Positions 1-4,653 of a stretch of DNA of 5,771 bases are shown here, piece after piece. Made by a program: the position numbers and the translations under genes. The notes under the pieces were generated by a model that saw only the letters and a program-made list of their open reading frames with translations, had not been told where the DNA came from and did not search any database. The number at the start of each line of letters is the position of its first letter. The first letter of the stretch is position 1. The DNA is from an uncultured Clostridia bacterium (GTDB taxonomy: Bacteria > Bacillota > Clostridia > TANB77 > CAG-508), in contig CAKPDN010000025.1 of assembly GCA_934149005.1 (NCBI GenBank), positions 1 to 5,771 of the forward strand, read 5' to 3'.

Positions 1-92
1 AAATACATTGATTCATTAACATTATCATATTCTTCATTTATTCCTAGATAATTGTCAAATCCACATACGAATATTAATTTCTTAACTTTCAT
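1..92 (-). CDS. N-terminal part of an unrecognised gene, cut by the window edge
   Basis: An ATG at 90-92 opens a minus-strand frame that stays open for 30 codons to the left edge. The predicted start reads MKVKKLIFVCGFDNYLG, a hydrophobic beta-strand-like stretch followed by an acidic segment. I do not recognise the family. A TGA in the same frame at 111-113 rules out a longer N-terminus. There is no convincing Shine-Dalgarno sequence directly upstream (the leader reads gatatatcaaataaa), unlike the complete genes nearby. It may be weakly translated or a remnant. It lies in the same orientation as the PHP gene, about 190 bases downstream of that gene's stop. Confidence 0.4.
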   Translation of the reverse strand, partial: MKVKKLIFVCGFDNYLGINEEYDNVNESMY

Positions 93-174
93 TTTATTTG
101 ATATATCATGTCATATGATATTGTATCTTTTAAAATAAAGTATTACTTCTCTTATTTTAGTTGTAGCACTGCCA

Positions 175-206
175 CACACTCCACATGGCGTGTTTGTTTG
201 TAAAAA
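175..206. repeat. Intergenic repeat A, copy 1
   Basis: The 13 bases cacactccacatg (175-187) are identical to 1570-1582, and tgtaaaaa (199-206) recurs at 1589-1596. The bases between the two blocks differ (11 here, 6 in the other copy). Both copies have the same orientation and lie in the spacer after a two-gene minus-strand module. This spacer is noticeably GC-richer than its surroundings. Function unknown: a mobile-element end, recombination site or shared decayed gene are all possible. Confidence 0.5.
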
Positions 207-207
207 A

Positions 208-270
208 CTAATTTTCCATCATTACAAAATCTTTTAAATCAAATTTATATTCTATTTTTAATTCTTCCAT
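208..270 (-). CDS. Tiny ORF of 20 codons just after the PHP gene
   Basis: The frame runs from ATG (268-270) to TAG (208-210), starts MEELKIEYKFDLKDF, and is preceded by AAGGA at 279-283 with about 8 bases of spacing. The Shine-Dalgarno overlaps the stop codon of the PHP gene (281-283), so translation could be coupled. The peptide is acidic and charged and matches no family I know. It may be the surviving 5' end of a gene whose rest was lost, because the intergenic repeat begins directly after the stop. A genuine small peptide is possible but unproven. Confidence 0.3.
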   Translation of the reverse strand: MEELKIEYKFDLKDFVMMEN

Positions 271-280
271 ACATAATTCC

Positions 281-952
281 TTATCTTTTATTTAATCTGT
301 AATTTTTTTTCTTTAAAATTTCTACTAATTGTTTAACATTTTTTATTTCTACTTCTGTAATAATTCCACCTCGTGCCAAGTCATCTATTCTATGAAAATC
401 TGAACCAGATGTTAGTATCTTATTTGTACTTTCTCCATATTCTAATGCTTTATCATTTCTTGATACCTCATCTTGACATCCATTAAATACTTCTATTCCA
501 TCTATATATTCCAATGGTGCTAGTTGTATATCATCTCTAAAAGGATGTGCTTGTACTAATAAATAATCTTTTTTATTACAAATTTTATATAATTCTTCTA
601 ATGTATATTCATATATCCTTTCATTTTCATATAGAAATTCTTTATCTATTCCATATACTAAATAATCACTATCAGTTATTTGTAATGTAATTTCTACTCC
701 TAATAATATATTCATTCCTAGCTTATTCCCATATTGCTTTGCTATATCAAACCCTGTATATACATAATCTATTTTTTCTCTCCAAGATATATCTCCTAGT
801 CTATCCATTTTACTTTTACTACAATGATCTGTTATTACAATTGTAGAATATCCTTCTTTTTTATATTCTTCAATCATTTGCTTAGCAGGTATTTCTGAAC
901 AAGAACTAGACTCCTTTGTGTGCAAATGTAGTTCTGTTAAATATTTATTCAT
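281..952 (-). CDS. PHP-domain metal-dependent phosphoesterase
   Basis: This 223-residue protein is a stand-alone PHP domain, a TIM-barrel-like fold that hydrolyses phosphoesters with a cluster of metals. All expected ligand motifs are present: HLHT (H9, H11), TDH (D42, H43), GVE (E87), QAHP (H136) and GSDFH (D185, H187). The length suits single-domain members such as histidinol-phosphatase-like and YciV/TrpH-like proteins; there is no polymerase fusion. The substrate cannot be read from sequence, and a histidine biosynthesis role is not supported because no his genes are nearby. The start is ATG at 950-952 with Shine-Dalgarno AAGGAGGA (complement of 961-968), sitting inside the upstream GNAT gene. 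Its first 8 bases overlap the end of that gene, so the two are probably transcribed together and translationally coupled. A cytosolic location is likely because no signal peptide or membrane segment is visible. Confidence 0.9.
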   Translation of the reverse strand: MNKYLTELHLHTKESSSCSEIPAKQMIEEYKKEGYSTIVITDHCSKSKMDRLGDISWREKIDYVYTGFDIAKQYGNKLGMNILLGVEITLQITDSDYLVYGIDKEFLYENERIYEYTLEELYKICNKKDYLLVQAHPFRDDIQLAPLEYIDGIEVFNGCQDEVSRNDKALEYGESTNKILTSGSDFHRIDDLARGGIITEVEIKNVKQLVEILKKKNYRLNKR

Positions 953-1418
953 CGACTTTATCCTCCTTAATTTCCCTTTTCATAATTAATTTATCATGTT
1001 CAAAGCCTTGTTCCTGATAAATTTTTATAGCCTCTGGATTATCACTTGAAAGTTTTAATTCAATAATGTGATTCTCCTTTGCAAATTTAATACATTCTTT
1101 TATCAAATTAGTTTGTATCCCTTTTCTTCTGTATTCTTTCATTGTAAATACATCACAGACATATCCTTCAATACCACTTTCTACACATTGTGGCATATAT
1201 TTTATTACTTGTAATCCACAAGTTGCAACTACTTTGTTTTCTATAATCTCTATAAAAAAAAATATATCTTTATTTAAATGCTCTTCCAAATAGCTCTTTG
1301 TTATTATATAAAATTCTTCATCTTTATTTGGATATAATTCTTTCCAATCATCTTTTTGTTGCATTACTCTTAGTTTTGATATTTCTTCTATATCTTCATA
1401 TCTTGCTATTCTAAACAT
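945..1418 (-). CDS. GNAT-family N-acetyltransferase
   Basis: This 157-residue protein has the layout of a GCN5-related acetyltransferase. Central strands (about 52-92) end in YVCDVFTMKEY, followed by the acetyl-CoA pyrophosphate-binding loop RRKGIQ (97-102) and helix TNLIKECIKFAKE. Motif B, SSDNPEAIKIYQEQGFE (124-140), follows with Tyr134 in the usual general-acid position. GNAT enzymes move an acetyl group from acetyl-CoA to an amine; the acceptor here is unknown and could be a small molecule, antibiotic or protein N-terminus. The start is ATG at 1416-1418, with AGGAGGAA (complement of 1422-1428) a few bases upstream. It is the first gene of a two-gene unit, and its last 8 bases overlap the PHP gene. 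A weak extended -10-like sequence (TGGTAAGAT, complement of 1453-1461) could drive the unit. Confidence 0.9.
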   Translation of the reverse strand: MFRIARYEDIEEISKLRVMQQKDDWKELYPNKDEEFYIITKSYLEEHLNKDIFFFIEIIENKVVATCGLQVIKYMPQCVESGIEGYVCDVFTMKEYRRKGIQTNLIKECIKFAKENHIIELKLSSDNPEAIKIYQEQGFEHDKLIMKREIKEDKVDE

Positions 1419-1569
1419 AAATTCCTCCTAAATCAATATTAATTCTGCTAAAATCTTACCATAAAATAACAAAAAAATAAAGTATATAACAAATTAAATT
1501 ATTACATACTTTACATTTTAAGTTTTATCTCCAAACATTCATATTTTCTATTATCAAATTATACTACTC

Positions 1570-1596
1570 CACACTCCACATGTTTTCATGTAAAAA
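1570..1596. repeat. Intergenic repeat A, copy 2
   Basis: The block cacactccacatg (1570-1582) is identical to 175-187, and tgtaaaaa (1589-1596) matches 199-206. Here the middle forms a small palindrome, acatg-tttt-catgt (1578-1591), that is not conserved in copy 1. It lies about 150 bases upstream of the GNAT start. Confidence 0.5.
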
Positions 1597-1679
1597 TCCT
1601 TTAAGATTTTTTATTATTAGTTAAGTAACTTTAAATCCCTTAGGCTGTAGTATTTTTTAGCAATTTTTTGATTAATTTT

Positions 1680-1712
1680 AATAGTATAAATACTTTCAAA
1701 ATTTATGCTATT
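1680..1712 (+). other. 12-bp stem-loop in the spacer
   Basis: The arms aatagtataaat (1680-1691) and atttatgctatt (1701-1712) pair along 12 positions in a plus-strand transcript, with one U-G wobble and a 9-base loop. In minus-strand RNA the wobble becomes an A-C mismatch, so the structure favours plus-strand transcription or a DNA-level role. It is followed on the plus strand by a short mixed T-run. No plus-strand gene precedes it, so a terminator role is doubtful. Confidence 0.35.
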
Positions 1713-1727
1713 TTGTAAATTATTTTT

Positions 1728-1751
1728 ACTTTGGTTAGATTTTTGTTAGAT
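1728..1751. repeat. Doubled heptamer, left copy (possible integrase arm site)
   Basis: Two copies of gttagat (1734-1740 and 1745-1751) lie 11 bp apart, about one helical turn. The 24-base block matches 4284-4307 at 21 of 24 positions in the same orientation. It sits 45 bases downstream of the Nudix stop. The right copy lies just beyond a tyrosine integrase remnant, which suggests arm-type binding sites or attachment-site flanks of the same element. Confidence 0.45.
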
Positions 1752-1796
1752 GTTTTTTATATAACAGAATACTTACTATTTATAATATCAAAATTT

Positions 1797-2294
1797 TCAT
1801 TCAATATTATTATTTTCTTTTATCTCATATTTCACATTTAAAATATTCTCTTCGTCATCTACTTGAATATTCATTTTAAAACTACAATTATTATTAACTA
1901 GTCCTTTTATAAAAAATCTATCCAAAATCATTATATTAGACAATATTTTTTCTTTTTGCAATAATTCTTTTATTTCTATCCATTCTGCTGTATTTTCTTC
2001 AAATTCTTGTGGTTCTCCTTCACAATCATTACAAACAAACACGTCAAAATCAAATATCCTATTTGGATATTCAATTATCATATTTCCTTTATAATTTAGA
2101 TTTTTTATCTTTATTCCTGTTTCTTTCTTTACTTCTCTAATCGCTGTATCCTTTGGTAATTCCATATTTTCAATTTTACCACCTGGAATATCATAATATC
2201 CTTCTTTTCTATTTCCTTTTTTATATTTTGTAACTACTACTTTATTATCTTTTATCAAATAACATCTTACAGCTTTTCTTACTGTTTTAAACAT
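1797..2294 (-). CDS. Nudix hydrolase (MutT-like)
   Basis: This 165-residue protein has an N-terminal Nudix domain, a family that splits nucleoside diphosphates linked to another group, often damaged nucleotides such as 8-oxo-dGTP. The Nudix box lies at 39-61: G39, five residues, E45, seven residues, then REVKKETGI (53-61), preceded by the usual YYDIPGG. The position matching the first Glu of the consensus EE pair (a metal ligand in MutT) is Lys57, while E54 and E58 are kept. The 30-40 residues after the domain (about 125-165) are an uncharacterised acidic tail. The substrate is unknown. The start is ATG at 2292-2294 with GGAGGAAA (complement near 2298-2305). It overlaps the end of the upstream methyltransferase gene by 8 bases, so the two likely form one transcript with coupled translation. 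Confidence 0.88.
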   Translation of the reverse strand: MFKTVRKAVRCYLIKDNKVVVTKYKKGNRKEGYYDIPGGKIENMELPKDTAIREVKKETGIKIKNLNYKGNMIIEYPNRIFDFDVFVCNDCEGEPQEFEENTAEWIEIKELLQKEKILSNIMILDRFFIKGLVNNNCSFKMNIQVDDEENILNVKYEIKENNNIE

Positions 2295-2979
2295 TACTTT
2301 CCTCCAATCTTATTTTACTTGCACAAACTTCAACAATTTTATTTGGCTTTGGATTTACATCTATCCTTTCATAATCTCTATATAAATATTCTTCATATTC
2401 CTGTATATAATCTATTTTAAATCCCGCTTTTAATAAAAATTGTTTAATTGAAGCTTTACTATGTAATCTTCTCTCTATATATCTAACATTATCTGTTCCT
2501 AATGTTTTTATGTCTGGATATTTAGTAATTCCTGTTTCTTCATTAAAAGTTGCACCTTCTAATTTTGCTTCCCATTCTTCTATGCTTCTAACTACTATAA
2601 AAAATTTACTATCATATTTCATTACTCTATAAATTTCGGATAAAGACTTTTCTAATTGTTTATTGTCTAAATAATGTAATACTAATCTTGCATAAACAAA
2701 ATCAAAATAATTATCATTATATGGTAATTTCTTTGATATATCTTCAATTTTTAATTCTATTCTATCCTGTAATTCTTCTTGTATAATAATACTCTTTGTA
2801 AATTCTAGTCCTTTATTATCAATAGTCGTTGCAATAATATGGCTATTAGGATTTTTTCTTGCCATTTCTATCTCGGCAGAACCAGCTGTGCTGATTCCTA
2901 TAGATAAAATATTTTTATCTTTACTTTCTATTAAATTTATACCATGTTCTTCACTTATACTAGGTTTAAAAGTTTTCAT
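2287..2979 (-). CDS. Class I SAM-dependent methyltransferase
   Basis: This 230-residue protein is a class I (Rossmann-like) methyltransferase of the Methyltransf_11/25 type. Motif I is ILSIGISTAGSAE (24-36), a glycine-poor variant of the SAM-binding loop. Asp54 ends strand 2 (ATTID) and would hold the SAM ribose. Asp80 (IED) and LPYNDNYFDFVYARLVLHY (85-103) supply the post-I and motif IV positions, followed by the typical LSEIYRVMK helix. The C-terminal part has the family's late LLKAGFKIDYIQEYE segment. The methyl acceptor is unknown; a small molecule is more typical than DNA because no DPPY/NPPY motif is visible. The start is ATG at 2977-2979; the only Shine-Dalgarno is a modest AAGGA about 10 bases upstream. 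It is the first gene of the pair with Nudix and has a plausible promoter at 3021-3048. Confidence 0.88.
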   Translation of the reverse strand: MKTFKPSISEEHGINLIESKDKNILSIGISTAGSAEIEMARKNPNSHIIATTIDNKGLEFTKSIIIQEELQDRIELKIEDISKKLPYNDNYFDFVYARLVLHYLDNKQLEKSLSEIYRVMKYDSKFFIVVRSIEEWEAKLEGATFNEETGITKYPDIKTLGTDNVRYIERRLHSKASIKQFLLKAGFKIDYIQEYEEYLYRDYERIDVNPKPNKIVEVCASKIRLEESNV

Positions 2980-3020
2980 ACAATTTATATCCTTAACTTT
3001 CCTAATTTTTTATACTTTTA

Positions 3021-3048
3021 TTTATATCATATATTTACATTTTTTCAA
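3021..3048 (-). promoter_or_regulatory. Putative promoter of the methyltransferase-Nudix pair
   Basis: On the minus strand TTGAAA (complement of 3043-3048) is followed after 16 bases by TATAAA (complement of 3021-3026). Each hexamer differs from the sigma-A consensus at one base. It would give a leader of roughly 35 bases. Chance matches are common in DNA this AT-rich. Confidence 0.4.
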
Positions 3049-3194
3049 AGTTCTTTACTAATTATTTAAAAAATTTATTCACATTTACATTTACATGATT
3101 ATATTAATTTAACTCTAATAATAATATACTAAAAAAATAATTTATCTATTATTCTTTTATAACTACAATCGCCTATATTTCAATACTTTTATAT

Positions 3195-3214
3195 AAAAAA
3201 TACACCGAAGTGTA
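3195..3214 (-). terminator. UUCG-loop intrinsic terminator after the MazG-like gene
   Basis: Minus-strand RNA forms UACAC-UUCG-GUGUA (complement of 3201-3214), a 5-bp stem closed by the very stable C(UUCG)G tetraloop, followed directly by six U (complement of 3195-3200). It lies about 105 bases downstream of the MazG-like stop and upstream of the methyltransferase promoter, so it should separate the two units. The stem is short, which is the main weakness. Confidence 0.6.
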
Positions 3215-3220
3215 CGCACT

Positions 3221-3243
3221 CTGCATATCCTCTGCAGTTTTTT
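3221..3243 (+). terminator. Possible plus-strand terminator hairpin
   Basis: The plus strand reads ctgca (3221-3225), a 7-base loop, tgcag (3233-3237), then six T (3238-3243). The form fits a weak intrinsic terminator, but no plus-strand gene lies upstream, so it would have to end antisense or readthrough transcription. It may instead be incidental. Confidence 0.25.
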
Positions 3244-3318
3244 CTTCTTCATAGAGTATTAGAAAGCTTGTCTTTCTATATGTGTAGTAACATTTTTTAT
3301 AACATAATCCAACATATT

Positions 3319-3693
3319 TTAAGTATTTTTCCTCCACTCTTTTTTCATTTCTTTCTCTTCTCTTTTATCTATTTCTTCTTGCTCAACATCAATCAAATAA
3401 ATTTTATCATTAAAAGACCCCTTTTTATTATTTTTGATTTTTCTAGCATTTTCTATATCTTCTATTGATATATTCCTATCCTTCATTATAGCAAAAATAA
3501 CTTCCATTAAATCAGCAAGTTCTTCTATTGAATGTTCTTCTATAAATTCATGTGCTTCTTCAAATAATTTTTTATCTAATTCTTCTAAATACTCATCATC
3601 ATTTAGAATTTTAAAATTACATTTTCTTCCTTCCATAGAGTTAATATTCTCAGGTATTCTATCTCTTACTAATTTATTATAAATATATTTCAC
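3319..3693 (-). CDS. House-cleaning NTP pyrophosphatase, MazG superfamily (COG4997-like)
   Basis: With a GTG start at 3691-3693 the product has 124 residues. It opens with YNKLVRDRIPE (5-15), the signature start of the small all-alpha NTP-PPase group related to phosphoribosyl-ATP pyrophosphohydrolase and MazG. The metal-binding pattern is present as EEAHE (45-49) and EELAD (57-61). These enzymes convert (often non-canonical) NTPs to NMP and pyrophosphate; a role in histidine synthesis is unlikely without other his genes. The last 20 or so residues (QEEIDKREEKEMKKEWRKNT) are a charged tail beyond what I expect for the family. The frame can be extended upstream to an ATG at 3735, but that ATG lies between the -35 and -10 boxes, and the GGAGG motif lies inside the extension, so GTG is the better start. 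Single-gene unit with its own promoter and terminator. Confidence 0.85.
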   Translation of the reverse strand: MKYIYNKLVRDRIPENINSMEGRKCNFKILNDDEYLEELDKKLFEEAHEFIEEHSIEELADLMEVIFAIMKDRNISIEDIENARKIKNNKKGSFNDKIYLIDVEQEEIDKREEKEMKKEWRKNT

Positions 3694-3700
3694 CCTTACT

Positions 3701-3706
3701 TCCTCC
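3701..3706 (-). promoter_or_regulatory. Ribosome binding site fixing the GTG start
   Basis: GGAGGA (complement of 3701-3706) lies 7 bases before the GTG at 3691-3693. This spacing is ideal and the site would be internal to the longer ATG reading, so it decides in favour of the shorter protein. Confidence 0.75.
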
Positions 3707-3723
3707 AATTCAATTATGTTTAT

Positions 3724-3752
3724 ATAATAAAACAAATGTTTTTAAAAGTCAA
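3724..3752 (-). promoter_or_regulatory. Promoter of the MazG-like gene
   Basis: TTGACT (complement of 3747-3752), 17 bases, then TATTAT (complement of 3724-3729): each hexamer is 5 of 6 to the sigma-A consensus with optimal spacing. Transcription would begin near 3717, leaving a leader of about 24 bases before the GTG start. Confidence 0.65.
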
Positions 3753-3788
3753 TAGAATTTTCAAAATTTCAGGATTTTCTATTTTTAA

Positions 3789-4214
3789 ATTTTACATAAT
3801 TTTTTGCAAAAACATTGCAAAATCTTGCAGTATACTTTTAAAAATGATTTAATTGTTAATAATCCTGCTGACAAAGTAAAACGACCTAAGAAAAATATTT
3901 TTGTTGGTTCATTTTATTCTGAAAATGAGTTAAATACACTTTTTGAAAAATCTAAAAACGATTCACTTAATTTAGTTATTTTACTTACAGCTTTTTATGG
4001 TTTGAGAAGAAGTGAAGTTTTAGGCTTAAAATGGTCTGCTATTAATTTTGAAAATAAAACAATTACAATTAAGCATACAATTGTAGAAGTTAAAATAAAA
4101 GGTACGAATAGGATTTTGGCTAAAGATAGAACTAAAACTTTAGATATAAATACTAAATTACTATCTGCTGAAGCTATATCTTCTGCATTTAGTTTTAAGA
4201 ATAAAAAAATCTAG
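3789..4214 (+). pseudogene. Tyrosine integrase remnant with N-terminal loss and internal deletion
   Basis: The open frame begins after a TAA at 3786 and ends at TAG 4212-4214; the first usable start is TTG at 3804. From about LQYTFKNDLI onward it matches the phage/ICE integrase pattern: the end of the core-binding domain (NNPADKVKRPKKN), then AFYGLRRSEVLGLKW with the first catalytic Arg (68 counted from TTG) and AKDRTKT with the beta-hairpin Lys (111). Directly after RTKT the sequence becomes LDINTKLLSAEAISSAFSF, which resembles the segment that normally follows the catalytic Tyr (as in THLD...). The HxxR, H/W and Tyr motifs are therefore missing, apparently by an in-frame deletion near 4140. 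The arm-binding and most of the core-binding domain are also absent. It cannot recombine DNA. It is the only plus-strand gene and reads toward the heptamer repeat at 4284. Confidence 0.85.
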
Positions 4215-4252
4215 CTTAGCATTTTTTCTAAACTAGATTTGCTTACATTTTT
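4201..4252. terminator. Bidirectional hairpin terminator after the integrase remnant
   Basis: The arms aaatctag-c-ttag (4207-4219) and ctaa-a-ctagattt (4228-4240) pair over 8 + 4 bp around one C-A mismatch, with an 8-base loop. It begins at the integrase stop. Read on the minus strand, the stem is followed at once by a T-run (complement of 4203-4209), a good signal for leftward transcripts. On the plus strand a T-run comes a few bases later (4247-4252). Confidence 0.6.
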
Positions 4253-4283
4253 TCATAATTTTATTATATTTAATTAAAATTGT

Positions 4284-4307
4284 ACTTCAGTTAGATTTTA
4301 GTTAGAT
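4284..4307. repeat. Doubled heptamer, right copy (possible integrase arm site)
   Basis: gttagat occurs at 4290-4296 and 4301-4307, again with an 11-bp period, and the block matches 1728-1751 at 21 of 24 bases. An inverted heptamer, atctaac, follows at 4322-4328. The position about 75 bases after the integrase stop is where phages and ICEs commonly keep attP and arm-type sites. Confidence 0.45.
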
Positions 4308-4378
4308 ATATAAAATAAATTATCTAACGTTTAATCTATCTATCCTTACAATAGAGATAATTTTAGAGTTATTTAAGG

Positions 4379-4633
4379 TTAAGCACTTTCTGTTCTGTTT
4401 GTTTCTTTTAGTAGGCTTTGTATCTTGTTTTCTATTTTTAATAATTCTACATTTAAGTTATCAAATTTTTCTATATATTGCTCTTTATTGATTTTACATT
4501 CTAAGTTTTGCTCTTTTTATGCATTGCCATACTGCTTTTGCACAATTTCTATTGGCATTCCAAACTTTATTTTCATTTTTTAAATAGCATACTGTTGAAT
4601 TTAAATGTGCGACTCTTTGCTTTTTTCATTCAT
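4379..4633 (-). pseudogene. Unrecognised small gene broken by two frameshifts
   Basis: An ATG at 4631-4633 with AGGAGA (complement of 4641-4646) 7 bases upstream starts a frame that stops after ten codons (MNEKSKESHI). A second frame then reads LNSTVCYLKNENKVW and continues through NCAKAVWQCIKRAKLR before stopping at 4494-4496. The third carries ECKINKEQYIEKFDNLNVE onward to RTESA and stops at 4379-4381. Joined, these give a protein of about 80 residues with a Trp- and Cys-containing N-terminal half and a likely coiled-coil C-terminal half. The smooth joining of the pieces and good Shine-Dalgarno suggest a recently broken real gene. It starts about 20 bases after the HD gene, probably in the same transcript. 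I do not recognise the family; a mobile-element accessory protein is a guess. Confidence 0.55.
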
Positions 4634-4653
4634 TATTTTATCTCCTATCGAAA

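Larger units (their letters stand above)
1419..1796. other. Non-coding spacer with repeats and a hairpin
   Basis: This 378-base stretch separates the two minus-strand modules and contains no credible gene. It holds the possible GNAT promoter, intergenic repeat A copy 2 (1570-1596), a 12-bp stem hairpin (1680-1712) and doubled heptamer copy 1 (1728-1751). No clear minus-strand terminator with a U-tract follows the Nudix stop. The density of repeated and palindromic sequence suggests a recombination boundary rather than an ordinary intergenic gap. Confidence 0.6.
2980..3318. other. Non-coding spacer between methyltransferase and MazG-like genes
   Basis: This 339-base stretch has no supported gene. 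It holds the methyltransferase promoter (3021-3048), the minus-strand terminator of the MazG-like gene (3195-3214), a hairpin followed by T6 on the plus strand (3221-3243) and a 7-bp stem (tagaaag-cttgt-ctttcta, 3260-3278). The part from about 3050 to 3190 is featureless AT-rich sequence. Confidence 0.6.
1728..4307. mobile_element. Candidate decayed integrative element bounded by doubled heptamers
   Basis: The segment between the two heptamer repeats is about 2.6 kb. It carries a methyltransferase-Nudix pair, a MazG-like pyrophosphatase and, at its right end, an outward-reading broken tyrosine integrase with its terminator. An integrase gene next to one att end is the usual layout of a phage- or ICE-derived island. 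No crossover core or target gene is identified, and the element would be immobile on its own. The boundaries are inferred from repeats only. Confidence 0.3.

Noticed and set aside
111..210. Minus-strand frame reading TNTPCGVCGSA, similar to the cytidine deaminase PCxxC motif
   Set aside because: The frame is short, has no start or Shine-Dalgarno, and the motif falls inside intergenic repeat A. The second copy of the repeat does not keep the motif, so it looks like chance.
281..952. Histidinol phosphatase (histidine biosynthesis) as the PHP gene's role, supported by a nearby PRA-PH-like gene
   Set aside because: The PRA-PH-like protein belongs to the COG4997-like house-cleaning group, no other his genes are present, and PHP domains serve many substrates.
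175..1596. Possible CRISPR-like repeats in the spacers
   Set aside because: Only two copies, about 1.4 kb apart with genes between, and no regular spacer lengths or cas genes.
2980..3190. Possible riboswitch or leader RNA upstream of the methyltransferase
   Set aside because: The region is nearly all A and T with no conserved GC-rich core, and the inferred leader is only about 35 bases.
3268..3468. Plus-strand ORF rich in Phe, Ile and Tyr
   Set aside because: It lies largely antisense to the MazG-like gene, has no Shine-Dalgarno, and its composition is what the complement of an AT-rich Lys/Glu-rich gene gives.
3434..3682. Plus-strand ORF rich in Ser, Ile and Leu
   Set aside because: Entirely antisense to the MazG-like coding sequence; a shadow frame with no translation signal.
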